This document shows, piece by piece, positions 10,480-23,059 of a DNA stretch of 64,000 bases. A model generated the notes under the pieces. That model was not told the origin of the DNA, ran no database searches, and saw only the letters and a list, made by a program, of their open reading frames with translations. Each line of letters opens with the position of its first letter. Position 1 is the first letter of the stretch. The stretch covers positions 868,001-932,000 of the forward strand of contig NHZP01000009.1 in assembly GCA_003313425.1 (NCBI GenBank). Reading direction: 5' to 3'. The translations under genes and the position numbers were made by a program. This DNA is from Pseudopyrenochaeta lycopersici. Its lineage: Eukaryota; Ascomycota; Dothideomycetes; Pleosporales; Pseudopyrenochaetaceae.

Positions 10480-12127
10480 TTTAGTGCTGTAGTATAGGTA
10501 CTCTCGCTACCTACGCAAACCTGCCGCATTAAAGAATGGTCTTAAGAGATTTCACAGTCTTTTAGCATTTGGTCTTATAATAAGGTAAACAAATCTTAAA
10601 TAATCAGAGCTCTTTAGTGTTAGTAATATTTTGATTTAGAATAGAGCTCTTTTCTTTTTAATTACAGTTTAATCCCAGTTCAGTTCAACCTCGTTTACTT
10701 AATTTGCGATTTCTCTGCTTCGGTGTAATTTTTAGAATTATTGTAGAATGTGCAACCTTCATTGTGCTAGACATAGTGCTAGAGTTCTGTAGGCTGGTAT
10801 ACATACCAATATATTTCTTACGTCGAGAACGATCAAAATTCCTTCACACCATCAATCTGCTATGACAAACACCACAACAATCACAATGGGCCTGCGCATT
10901 GCATATCATGTCACCGTCGCCTGGCAGATATAAGACTTCAAGCTGTTTCCGAGCGCTAACGCAACATCCCTAGCGGAGAGAATTGGCACAGCCTTACCGG
11001 CGAATACATCCGCATCCAGCACAACCCAACCAACCGCCCCGACCGCACTGGTCTCAATACTGCAGCAAGAGCCGGAATAGGAACCGGTGCGGTCCACGGA
11101 GCGGCAATTCTCGGAACACAATCGTACTGCTATATCTGAGGAAGAGGCGGAAAGCTGCTTCTACGCTACAGGACCCGATTATCCTCGAGATGGAAGATCA
11201 AGACGGGCAATTCAAAGAGCACAGGTGGTTTTCGGGCGGGAGATGGAGAAGTGAAGTTGAAGGTCAGACTGTGCAGAATGAACTTGACTCCAAGACTGTG
11301 CATGTAGTGCCGGGACCTCCAGCTGAGATGGACGCGAGCGCGTCGCAAACCATTTCTGATATACAGGACCAGGATGCATAATGGTGACGAGCACTCGCGG
11401 CTTCGTTAGGGTGGGTTGACGCACTTGGAATAGCTTTCGATGCTGAAAGTCAGCGATGAGGTTCGGTAAGAGCAGAAGCCTGCTGTTCACACTGCTTCCC
11501 TGGACAAGGCGGTAATTACGCAGGCGCCATTGGGCATTGAACTGAAGCTGCGGAACAACGTGAACGTGGTAACACCTTGTACTCTGGAGGAACTGGAAAG
11601 TAAGTACCAGCCTCCAGGCTCCCATCAAACACATAGCAAAGGTCACCAATTCCGAGGGACAATAATGAACACATATCTAACACCCCCAAATATCTCTTTA
11701 TTTGCTATACAATGTTCTTATTCCTCTCTACTATCCCCTATGCTCACACTCCCACACTGTACAACGGTCTCCCCCTTTCCACGGTAGTCTTTAAAACGCC
11801 CGCGTTGCGCGTATTGCCGCAGACAAGAGACAACAGTAAAAACAAATCATGTTTGTTGGAAAGTAAGTTAGGGTGGGTTTTGGGTATCATAAACTTCATA
11901 ATATAGCGAAAGCCTCCCACCGCGAAAAAAAAAGTTCATAATCTTGTTTTCGACGGCGCAAATGTTGGGAGAACTCCGAAAAGAAAAAAGAGAGAAAAAC
12001 GCCATTCGCTATGCTTCCTTAAACCTGTATGATGCTAGGAACCGGAAAATGATATACAGCGCAATCGATATGCCCATGTTGCGTCCTGCCTCGGCAGTCA
12101 AATTTGCATTTCTTGGGTTGGTACTGT
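10480..12127. other. Intergenic region, no supported gene
   Basis: AT-rich just after the HET-ankyrin gene. Frames of 85-145 codons at 11212-11649 (minus), 10983-11381 and 11530-11787 (plus) overlap, lack recognisable motifs and cannot be joined into one convincing gene. A decayed gene here is possible but I cannot demonstrate it. The last part is the 3' flank of SAC3. Confidence 0.45.
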
Positions 12128-15100
12128 TCAGTCAGAGAGCTCGATCGCGTCATCCTCAGTTGCGCCTGGCTTCTCTGCTGGCTTCTCGCCTTGCTGAGTT
12201 GCTGGTTGCGTTGAAGGTCGAACGAATTGCTGTTTGATAGGCTGAGCGTACTGCGGTTGTGGCGGGCTGTCTTCCTCATCCTCGGTGTATTCGTCATAGT
12301 CTTCGTACACCTCCTCACATTGCTCTTCTTCTTGAGATCCTTGTATTGACGCAAAACCATCCTCATCTTCCTCTTCCTCATCCTCTTCCTCTTCTGTATC
12401 TGCCATGTCTGAATCTTCATCCTGATATTGCGGTTGCGGGTAATGTTGATTGAGAGACTGCCGGAATCCGTTGGCGCCGTTGTATCCCTCTTCTTCAACT
12501 TCATCTTCATCAGTCATGACAGCGTCCTCGTCTTCCATGTCAGCATCTACGAGCTCAATACCGCTGGCGTCTTCTTCCTCGCTGTACTGCTCTTGTTCGT
12601 GCCCCTGCTGCGGATAGCCTTGCTGATTGGTGTAGCCTTGTTGTGTCGGAATCGGAGACGACTGCAGAAAAGGCTCGGTACTGACAGGCCGCGTGCTGTT
12701 GGAAGGCGACCTCTTGACATACTGATCATTGTATGCGCGAATCGCCTCTGGCCCTTTGCCATACAGATGCCGGGGAACAAAGCGGCTGGCTCGACCCCAG
12801 TATGCTGGGCGGTCAATTGTATTTACGGCGCTAGTACTTTTACCGAATGTAGATCTAGAACTTGTTGATGCAGTAAATCCGAGGTTGGGAACACTACGAC
12901 CCCATTCATGCTGGACGTTTGGCGGCGAGCTGTGCTGCGTTGATGCATTGGTTACGAGCTCTCGGGCTTTGGCTATGAGCAAGCTCGACCTTTCATTTGA
13001 AGTTGTTGTTCCATTGATCGAGAGTGCACCGTGAGCAGAAGGGAGTCGCGATGTTGCAATATTCGGTGTAGGTGAGTTAGCAACGAGCTCCCGAGCCTTG
13101 GCAATGACGCTGGATGAATTGACAGACGCATGCCGGTTGGTCGAGTGTGCTCCATTGAGGGATTGAGGTGGAGATGTTCCAGACTTCCTGAACGCTTGTT
13201 GAATGGCACGGAACCGAGCCAGCTGATCTTCGGCCGTTGTTGGTGTTGATAGAGATAGCTCGCGGCTATCAGGAGGCGACAGCTTTGGTCGCTTTGATTC
13301 GGTTGAGAGCTGCTCGTCCTCATCCGAAGTCGAGTCGAAGCTCCGCTTACGAATTTTGCTTGGATCAATGCCCATCGCCCGCAACTTGAACCAATCTGTC
13401 TCTGTTCGGTCTATAGGAGCGGTTGATTGTTGATATGACTGGGAATAGCTGGTAAGGGAAGTGGGTCCGTTAGCCGAGTTGGTCGAGGTAGCGGGATTGG
13501 GCAACGCAGCTATCTGTTTAGAACCATTTGAAGACATGACCGCCTGGGAATCTCCATTCTGTTGTGAGGGATGGCCTCCACGGCGCTCCTCTGTGCGTCG
13601 AGCACGTCGAGCGCTTGCCGGTATAGCCGGCCGTTGAAAATTTGAAGCGCCATTAGGTTGACCGACTGACGTTGCGAAGTCTGTCGATGCAGGAACGTCA
13701 CCAGAATCTATCTCTTGCATACTTGCCAGCCGGGCACGCTGTTCCTTTATTCGTCTCCGCCTATTTCGAGTCTGCTCAGTACGCTTCCTCTTCTGTATTA
13801 TTCCGATCCAACGAGCTATAACCGCGCGTGCAAGCAACAGTCGTTGCTGTTCGCGTCGTTCCGCTTCCAACTCTGCTCGCCTCCTCTTCTGCTCTGCCAC
13901 CATAGCCTCCTGTACCAAGTTGTGGGTTGCGTTCTCAATGAATTGTATCAGTAGTCCTTCATCAGGGTGGAACATGATATCTGCCGTTAGTGAATGTAAT
14001 GCCAACTCCCGCTTTCGTATCCTAGCCACCCGTGCCTCCTCTTCCTGCGCCTGACGTCGACGCTCGTCTCGAATCAGTCGTTCTTTCTCCTCTCTTGCCT
14101 GTCGCTCACGCTCTAGTTGAACCTGCCGTTGCCGCTGTTCTTCTGCCTCCGCTTCCGCTTGTCTTCGGCGCTGCTCCGCCTCTTGCGCCGCTCGAGCTCG
14201 CTGCGCTTCTTGGATCGCTTCCTGGGCGCGCTTTCGCGCTTCTGCCTCTCGCCTCTCCTTTTCGGCTGCTTCCCGCTGCTCCTGCTCTGCCTTTTTCTTT
14301 GCATCATCTTCTGCGGCTGTGGTAGCTTGAGGTGGTAGTCCGATGGGAGTGAACGATGATTCAGGCTGCGGACTTTGTTGGGGCAAGTTGCCGTTTGGAG
14401 TCAATCCGGGAAAAGTGAATTGAGGAGCTGCTTGAAGCGGTGTTGTTGTGACAGGCTGTTCGGGCTTTGGAGCAGCAAACTTTGCGAAAGGGTTTGACTG
14501 TGGGGTTGAGGTTGCCGGTGCTCCACGCAAGAACGGATTCGCGGGCGTGGAGGGAGCATTGTTAGGCTTCGCGGCTGGCGTACTAGTAGTGCCGTTGGGT
14601 GGCGCAAACTGGATTGGAGCTTTCGATGCATCGAATACACCAGGTTGTATACCAGGTGTCGTGAATCCGGGTGTAGCTGACTGTATTTGCGATGCTGCCT
14701 TCAAGAATGGATTCGTGGCTGCGACCGGAGTGTTGCTGGGCTGAAAGGGAGATGCAATTGGATTGAGAGTCGGTGGCGTACTAATGCTAGCAGAAGCAGC
14801 AGTATCTATCCCCATGGGCCGCTGGGAAAAGATATTGGAGGGGGCGGGTGAGGCTTCGGGAACAAACAGTGAGTTCTCATCTCCCATCTCTTCCTCGAAT
14901 TCCATCCCTGACTCCTCTGCATAGGTCAAGTACCCGCTCGCTCTGGCCTGCGGTACTGACATTCCTTGGATGACCGCTGAAAGTGCCCGATCGTGGCGCT
15001 TGAATTCCACGAGGTTGGCGGAGAATGTCTGTGGCTTAGTCTCAATGGGTCTGGCAAGTACTTGGTTTGCATAACCCTTCTTGGTGATGTCCAGGAATGT

Positions 15101-16818
15101 TTGTCCGGCCGCATTGAGGCTGAACTCGAAGCCAAAATCTTCGCATAGCTTGACAGCCTCTTGGTCGGTGTCCAGGCCAAGAACCTCTTTCAGCTTATCG
15201 GTGGTCCAATCTTCTACCACGATGGTCCTCTTGGTGTTGCCTTGCCGATACGCTCGCCAGATGCAATCCAACACGACGTGCCGTACGCGGTTGAAGGAAA
15301 CCTCGGCTGCACATGCCATCAAGTAGGACACTTTTGGAGACCTGACCAAATCCCACAACTTCTTCCAATTTGCTTGGCATTGGACGAAGGACTTGGTATC
15401 CCCAATGAGAACTGATTTGAGCAGCCGGAAGATCTCAATGGCCGTCTTGACTCGTATGTTATGTCGTAGATCGCTGGGCAAGCGGTGCAATTCATTCTCG
15501 AACTGATTAGTGGCGTACTGTGGAGCCAGAATGAGTCGATATGCCCAGAACTCTGCTTCGTTTTCTGAAGGTATGCTCGCACGACGATTGTCTGTATAGC
15601 GCTCCCTCAATGACATCATAGTCTGATTGAGCTGCTCCATATCTTGCTGATGGGTATAGTCTTCTTTTGTGCTTTGAGCCATGTGATGCATTGATAGCAA
15701 GTGGAATCGTGCGGTTCGTTCGAGGCATGTGAGAAGGATGTTGATGTCAGGCTTGCTCTCGATGCGTTGTGTACGCAGGTCCTTGCGGACGGCTCGCGTT
15801 CGATCCCAAATCCAGCTTTGAAGGTACTGGAACTCGTCGTTGTCCAGTCGGTCAAACAGATAGTCGATGGTTTTCTATTGCTCATTAAAGAAGGCTTGTT
15901 CTCGCTTGCTATGAATCTTACCAGACATGCAGCTGGTGATCGCATCTCTGAGACCAGCTCTACGTCCATGCCAGCTGCCGACCGTGCATATGCTTTGACC
16001 ATGCGCGACTCATCTGGTATTCGATGGGCGCGGGATAAGTGTTCGGTCTCCGGTGTCTGCGCATGTCAGGAACCTAACCAGGGTCATAAAGAGATCATAC
16101 GTACGCATTCCGGGGCCTTGACGTCGTTTTCTACTATTCGGCGCACGCGCTCAAACTCCGGACACATATCGGTGCAGAGGCCGATCAGCTTGACCGAGTC
16201 GCTGAGGCGCATCTGGCCCTCTGGGTTCATAAGACCTTGCTTGATGAATTGCTCGCGCTGGAGGGGGCGCGCTGCTTTGATCTGCAAACATTGGCATTGG
16301 TTCGAGGCGCGCAGTTTGCGGTACTTACACGTTCGAGTCGCTTCTTGTAGTCTTCTGGCGCATATTGTGTTGCGGTTTGCGCACCCGTGGGATTCGAAGT
16401 GAAAACGTTCCTGGGAATATCCGTTAGAACAGGCCGCGAGCGGCTCAATTGGCAACCCTCGCCCAAGCATACTTTGCTCCCCTAGCAAAATTATCCCATA
16501 TGCATCCCCGATTCGCCCGCGGCCTGTACGAAAGGCAGAAAGAAAGATGGGGGCTTACGTGTTGCCGCCCCGTCCACGAGTGTTCCCGCGCGCATTTGGA
16601 CCTCCGCGAGAGTTCATGGCGCCTCGCACACCCCCACCCCGTTGGCCGCGCTGTCCTGCCGGGCCTCGCGGTGTGTAGAGGCCTTGCGCAGGCCGCTCGC
16701 TGTTTTGCGCTGGACCATTGCCTCGACCGCGCCCGCCTGCGCCACGGTTGGGCATGCTGCTACCTCGTCCGCCCCGCCCTCGCTCTCCGCCTCCTCTACC
16801 ACCGCGTGGTGTCGACAT
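12128..16818 (-). CDS. SAC3: SAC3/GANP family mRNA export factor
   Basis: Scaffold of the TREX-2 complex, which links transcription to mRNA export at nuclear pores. Exons, read in the minus direction: 16818..16559, 16410..16329, 16281..16105, 16056..15922 and 15874..12128. Introns are 148, 47, 48 and 47 nt, all GT-AG and in phase, giving about 1466 residues. Exon 1 is an Arg/Gly-rich RGG region. Next comes the conserved entry of the SAC3 domain, with the motif CTDMCPEFERVRRI near residue 155. The helical SAC3/PCI-like region follows, with KTIDYLFDRL, RTRAVRKDLRTQ and FWAYRLI. The middle is Pro/Thr/Phe-rich (NPFLKA, NPFAKF, Mex67- or pore-binding style), then a long Arg/Glu/Gln-rich helical stretch, and an acidic low-complexity C-terminus. 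The start (MSTPRGG) is the first ATG before the RGG stretch. Confidence 0.93.
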
Positions 16819-17823
16819 GGTCGTCGCGAGTCCGCCGTGAACGTCGTGGTGCGCCGAGGTTGGATGGAGCTGGAAACGGGCCGTATTATGAGGGAGAAAA
16901 AGAAAATAGGGCACGCAATGTATCGCACGCGCAGACCGAGTCGGGGGTTGAGGTCGGCTGGCGGCTGCTGAAATGCAACAACGGCCGTTGTTGCGATCGC
17001 GAACAAGAAGACGCTCAGAGTAACAAAGTAACCTCTAAAGCCCGGACCAGTGACGCGCGATTAGCGCCTTGGCATACGTTGGCTGCTTCACCCAACCGCG
17101 GTGTCACCACACCTTCACTCTTCCTCCTCCACATCGTCTCCGACTTGGTGCACTTTTGCTCACCAACGAATATAAGGTTGCATGTAACGAACCGAAATTG
17201 TATTAATTATTGTCGACACTGTCGTGTCTTTTTTCACCCCCACGTATTCCGGCATGATTATGCCCAGTTCAAGCCGCCAGGCCTGCTAATCCCGCCTATT
17301 CCACCACCACACCCCTCAATACCATATTGTACAGTTGAATTTTGCCCACCGAATATGCCGCCCAAACAAATATGTTCGTTCCATCCCGTTTATGTTCACC
17401 ATTAGGGCAGCTATCGGCTTTCCTGGTCGTTGCCATGTCCTCGCGGACGGCGTTCCATCATGAGCAGCGTGACGTCGTGAAGGGTATATTGCGTGACATG
17501 GACGAGGCCCAATGCAAAGCTTGCAAGCAACAATAAGAAATGCGCACCTTCCAGCACTGATGCCGAAGCAACAAGTGGACGCTGTGCTGGAATAGCGGAA
17601 CAAGTAAAATGGATGCCATGAAACGCCTCGAACAAGGAAATAGTCATGATCATAAGTCATTAGATGATGCAAGCTGGAATACGGAAAGAAAGCACATAAG
17701 AGAGGATATGTATATCCGATATGCGGGCGAACATGCCATCAATGAGGCAACCATTGATGCTGAAGCCGTCTGTTAAAGCGCGGAGGAATGTTACGCTAAA
17801 TGATAGGCAATCAGAATTGATGC
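16819..17823. other. Intergenic region between SAC3 start and DUF2841 gene 3' end
   Basis: It holds the SAC3 promoter/leader and the 3' flank of the DUF2841 gene. Short frames on both strands have no recognisable content. The stretch 17100-17350 is pyrimidine-rich. Confidence 0.5.
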
Positions 17824-20090
17824 TCATTGCCGTTTGAGGTCCTCTGGTGCACCGTGAAATGATCTATTGGCATGAGTAGTCGCAGGTACAGGCGGGAAAA
17901 CGCCCTCATACTCGTAGGGGAAACCGGTATCAGTGGAAGACATCGGGGCCGAGAAGGTGGAGCCGCTGGTCTGTGGCGGAAAAGATGCATTGTACATTGG
18001 AAATCCTTCCAAGAAGCCCCTTCCGGATTCATGGGTGAACGGTTGCGAGGAGCTGGTGAAGGGGCCTGTGTTGTCCTGAGGCTGAAAGACTTGATTGGCG
18101 TAACCTGTAAGGCAGCCAGGGTACTGCGTCGATTGGCTGATTGTGTACATATTCGGAAGAACAGTCTGCTCTTCGTACCGTGTAAAATCACTCTTGGCGT
18201 CCATGTCCACGCCCTCGCCGAGATTCAAGCCATTCATTGATTGATTGAACGAATTGTTCGGTGTTGGGTAGGGATGATTCGAACAGAAGTCCCGCTGGGC
18301 TTCTGCGGGCGACGGTCGACCTGTCGCTGGTGTAGTTGCCGCAGTTGCTATCGTTGCTGCGCTTGTTGTGTGTGGAGACATCTCTGCCACTTGCTGCTGA
18401 GCTGCTGCGATGTTGTTGGCTTGTTGTGAGGTGCGGGCCTGCTTCCGAGCATGGGCCTGACGGCGACGCAAGAAGGAGTTGCTAACGGTATCGTCGACCT
18501 CAGTCTCGTCTCCGGATTCATCAACATCACAGTCCACTGTCGGAGCTTGAACTGTCCTAGTCCTGCGGGCTCGCTTTCTCTGGACGGGTTGTCTGGATGG
18601 CCTAGTGATTGTATGCCACGTGTGGTGTCTGCCATTACCTGGGTCTATCGCCCCTGCGCCCTCATACAAGTTGTATTGCGCTAGATGGTCTTCGTATGAT
18701 TGAGCAACGTCAAACAAGGTGGGCAAAATCTGTTCCAATGCCCGTTGTCTCATCTCCACGTTGAATGCAGGACTTTTAGACGAAGAAAAATATTCGGGGG
18801 CCGTTGTTTCGACGGCATACCGGGCTGCGTGTTGAAGCTTGGCAACCCAAGAACCCTTACGCTTTGCTTGGTCGATGTCGCGGTGTTGAAGTGTGATGTC
18901 CACCGCCAGCGTTAGCAGATCTGTAGTCGTATAAGCTGCTGAAGATATATTCATTGATTTTCGAGGCGACTTACGTTCTTTAGACAGGTGCGATGGCTCG
19001 TTGTAGGGGACATCCCTGGGCCACCATGGCGGGGTGCACTCGGGCGGGTGTTCTGACGGGAGGTGCTTGTGATAGGGCCCATAGATGCTCAGGCGTCTGG
19101 GTTCAAGTTGCTTGATCCAAGCTGTGACCATGGACCGGACTGGCTTCATAGTCAATTCGTCGAATCGACGGCGGAAGAATTTCATCACCTCGGAGAAGTC
19201 GCCAATGTAGAAAGTGTACGACTCTTCAGTCAGGACCCGAGCATGCTCATCATCGGCATCGTCAACATTCTCGTCCTCGCTAGCATTCTGTGGTGTGCTG
19301 TATTGCGGGGCGGCTACGAATCGACTTCGTTTGTGAGCCTTTCGCTTCGCCGGCCTGGGCACAGTAACAGGGATACCGCGAGCTACACGCGAGCCAGTGC
19401 TCGGGGCCAAAGGACTCTGGCTGACGCTTTGCATATAGGCTGCATGTTGTTGCGATACTCCTGCGCCGATCGACCCACGATCCGCGGCGCATGGCAAGGC
19501 CGCCTGACCCGGTACTTGGGTCTGCGGTGGCCCAGGAGGCGTCTGGCCTGTGTTCGGCGAACGGTAGGCGCTGGATGCTCCCTGTCTGAGTCCTTGCGCG
19601 TTAAAGCAGTGCTCGAAGCCAATAAGCGGCTGGTAGACAAAGCCAGGGATCTCATGATAGAACGGAAGCTCACGCCCATCAGCCGTGACTATCTTGCCAA
19701 GTGGCATGGACATGGCAATGGGTATTGGCAAGGCTACGGCATCCTGCTCTGCATCCTCCTTGATAGGAACTTGGGCGGTACATGGTGCTTTGACCTGGTG
19801 TTGTCAGCGATATGTTTACTGCTATTGCCGATGAGGGCTGGCTCCTTGTCCCGGCGGTTTGGGAAAGAGCGGCCGCTAGAGAGGGCGGCACGTTTGGCAA
19901 GCGCGGGCCGAAGGCTACTTTAACGACACCGAAGCACGAGAGTCGCACTCACCGTCGACGCTCGAGAGACTTCGCGCCCAGGGGGTTCGATCCAAGGATC
20001 TACACCAAACCCGTCTTCCTGTGCTGCTGGATTGTGCCGACGCCGCATCGGTGGCTGATCTCTCTTGTGCGCGGGCTGAATTTTGGCCAT
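17824..20090 (-). CDS. DUF2841-type fungal protein
   Basis: Exons, read in the minus direction: 20090..19953, 19794..18975 and 18920..17824 (introns 158 and 54 nt), giving about 684 residues. Exon 1 begins MAKIQPAHKR. Intron 1 has a clean CTGAC branch and CACCAG acceptor. The 54-nt intron 2 has no in-frame stop, so retention would only add 18 residues. A central conserved block (about residues 215-385) has features I associate with the fungal DUF2841 family: LTMKPVRSMVTAWIKQLEP, YGPYHKHLP, PPWWPRDVPY, then LTLAVDITLQHRDIDQAKRKGSW split by the intron junction, then ILPTLFDVAQSYEDHL. The flanks are Pro/Gln/Ser-rich and disordered, with basic clusters (KRKAHKRSR, RKRARR) that may be nuclear localisation signals. 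Biochemical function is unknown; nuclear location is inferred. Confidence 0.85.
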
Positions 20091-23059
20091 GGGGAGCTGC
20101 AGCTAGTCGAGTAGGACAACCCACGGAGCGAATTGTAGAAGAGCGGCTTTCTATGACGCTGTCGGCATGCGAGTGGGCTGTCCAATCACTTGGTGTAAGT
20201 TGCAGACGAGTGTACTACGGACAGTCGTCAGTATCGGTAGGTCTGCTGTCGATGTTTTCGAGATGGAGAGAACACAAGAGCAAGCATCAGTGCGAGCGGG
20301 TAGCCCAAATACACCTATGCACAATTGCTCGAGGATGCATGCCGCGTCTCGCCCCGGTTTCGACACCCGGCAACACTGACTTCGCTTAGACCGCGGGCGC
20401 TGGGTGTGCTTACCTGAAGGAGCAAGATGCGATCGACACCCCAGTCACTGCCCAAAAAGCAACATGAGTGTGTGCCCGAAATGGGTTGAATAGTGTTGAG
20501 GTCGAGCTCGAGTTTCTCCTCGCGAATTTGTAGGATGCAAGAATGGTTAAGAGCACGACCAACGCTGCACTGGCGAAGTGCTCCGTCACCAACTCTGCTG
20601 CAAGAAGATTGACGAAGCAGCAAGCCGACAGCAGCTGATGGCAGAAATGAGGAAAGGTGGTACAGCGAGCTTGCCACTCTTCCGAGAGCCGTCCAAGGTT
20701 GCAAACCGACGCTGAGCCTCAGCCAGGGGCTAAAGAGAAAGAACAGGATGTCAGAAGGAACAAATTGGATAATACTGATTGTATTGACCAGGCTCTCGAG
20801 GTTTTAAAGCAGGCCTTCCTTCTACTATTATCTCTGCCGCCCTGGTCCGCGGCACTGAATCTAGGGAGGTACCACATCCAACCTCTGCGGGCTTCCCGTA
20901 ATAACCAGGGATCCTGTCATCCTTTCAATGAAGCAAACAAGCAACATCCTATCACGCGATAGCTCACGGAAGGACAAGGTGACAGCCGTTGAGTTTCCTC
21001 CCCCGTCAGGGTCAAGGATCTGGGAGGCGCTGCTTTTGACTTCCCTCTTCCCCGCCAGCCAGGTTGTAACCGTTTTGGGACCGCCCGCGCTTGAGGTGTG
21101 GTTCTGAACGCTCTGAGAAAGCGACGAGAGCGGCAGCGCAGGGATTTGTGGGCGTTTTCTCCGCAGTGATGTATACAACCTAGGGTCCTAGCTTGACGAA
21201 TGGCGCTCTTAGCTGCAATTCCCGGCCGATTCTAGCATGCACATCTCGTATATTATGCCGTCTAGCCCCGGGAAGTGCGTCTCGCAATCAGCAAGAATCG
21301 GAGTCTAGTCATCTTGTGAAGACTACCACTGATTTCACCAAGCAGCTAAGATCTAGATCTAAGATTCGAGAAGCTCCGGCTTGAGATTTGCAAACCTTCC
21401 ACACAGGCCCTCCCGCACGGTTTCCAGACCGCAAAGAAGCCGCTCCTCCTGTTGGAGAACCATCACGCGTCCGCAAGTCTGTGACACAGCAGTTCACCAG
21501 TGCATCAGTCTAGTAGCCACCATGCGCGCAACCTCACATACACGACATAGCTTCCCGGGATCTCCCTCGTCATTCACCCTTGACCTGCCATCCAGAACCC
21601 ATCAGCGTCTTTTGACACCGTCCCTTGACGCCATCTTCCCTACACACCACCCTAAAAACCGCGTCAATACCTGCGCTTATCCAGTTCTCGCCGTCCTTCC
21701 CCCTTCCCCTAGCGCCCGAGCCTCACCAGCTACGCCACTCCCAACATCTAAGCTAACTCTCTGCACACCAATCTGAACGGTAAATCTGAGAATCTGTTAG
21801 ATCTCGGCTTTTCCCGCTCGGCCATCGGCCGTCTTTTCGATCGACCAAGAGCCTGGTCTACGGACTCGATTCTTAGCTCATCGAAATCGCGCATCGAAAA
21901 TCGAAATCGGATCTTGATGGAAGCGCGCCAAAAATGAGCTAACTACACGAAGACTTTCGCCTTCGCTAAAGCTTGCGGGGGCCCACGTTTGCTCACAATC
22001 AACGCTACGATGCAGCCGACGATGAAAGTGATTAGTTGCGTACTGCGGCGAACCGCATTTCCCCCCCCCCCCACACAGTCGCCGTTCTACCCGGATATTA
22101 ACTTATATACCCTCAAGTCAAACTACTACTAGCTGCGGTCTTTACATTTCAGTGATACACCATCTGTTTCGCTCGTCGGTATCGAGATAGAACGAAGCTG
22201 GATGGCAGCAAGGGCGGCAGCAAGGACGTGAGTAGACAGGAATAGATCTCCGGAACTGCCGTTCCGCTCGGTACATAGCATGTAGCGCAACCCAAGACTT
22301 AGCAACAGGTCGCTAAGGGTCGCCAAACCTAAACTGACCCCGGCCCTCCGAGGCGAGAACAGGAAGGTGGCGGTTGGCAACACTCGTCCACCTGCACAAC
22401 CGCTCTCCGTCCGTTCTACGTCTACGTAAACTGGGATGGCATACATAGTGCTACAGGGTGCGGTCCGTTGCTCTTTGTTAACCGCCCATTGCAGCATCGC
22501 TCATCTGCTAGTGGGTCAGTGTGACAGCACACCACACATGTATGTCCCACGCTTTCGGTCTCATGCCGGGGAACAAATTGAGTATCCTTCCGACGAGATG
22601 CCTGCGATCAGTGTTCGAAGTCGAAGTTGCGGACAAGCACGGTAGAAGGGACTGGATGTTCGGCAATTAACATAACTTAAGGCAAAGCTATGTACACTAT
22701 ATTTTATTTTTCCGCTTGTTTCACCGATCAAAACCGTTTCATACAATTTTGCTTTTTCCCAGTCTTTTGCTTTTTTTCTTCTCGTCCAACCTGTCACCGA
22801 TGGTTGTCGTCTGGCAACAGCCTCATCGTGTAACCGACCTGGCCAATGCTTGTTCCAGCCAGCTAGTGTCCAATGACGAAAAGCTTGCCCGGTCACACGC
22901 CTGAGGCCCTGCGGCGTTCCCCGGGAAGCTCATCCCCACCCCATGTTGTGGGTTCACTGCGCAATGCCCCCCAAGGTTGAGAAAAATTTCCAATTAAGTC
23001 CTTCTCCCTCTTCAATCTACCGCCACTTCCTGCCTCGCCAATTGGGTATATTAACCTTG
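20091..23059. other. 2.97-kb region without recognised gene
   Basis: It lies upstream of the DUF2841 start and downstream of the ABC transporter stop. Frames are short and without motifs. Visible features are a pyrimidine-rich tract (21520-21780), repeated tcgaaa-type words at 21875-21910, a GCGCGCCAAAA word at 21923-21933 resembling an E2F/MBF site, and a run of C near 22063-22073. A long leader or promoter of the DUF2841 gene, or a non-coding transcript, is possible. Nothing proves either. Confidence 0.4.

Noticed and set aside
11212..11649. 145-codon minus frame
   Set aside because: No recognisable motif, overlaps similarly weak frames on the other strand, and no coherent gene model.
14032..14744. 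Plus-strand frames within the SAC3 exon
   Set aside because: Leu/Pro/Ala-rich shadows of the Arg/Glu/Gln-rich helical part of SAC3.
15616..16002. 128-codon minus frame read as a separate gene
   Set aside because: Its first part is a true SAC3 exon (VKAYARSAAG); the remainder is intron read-through and a shifted frame of the next exon.
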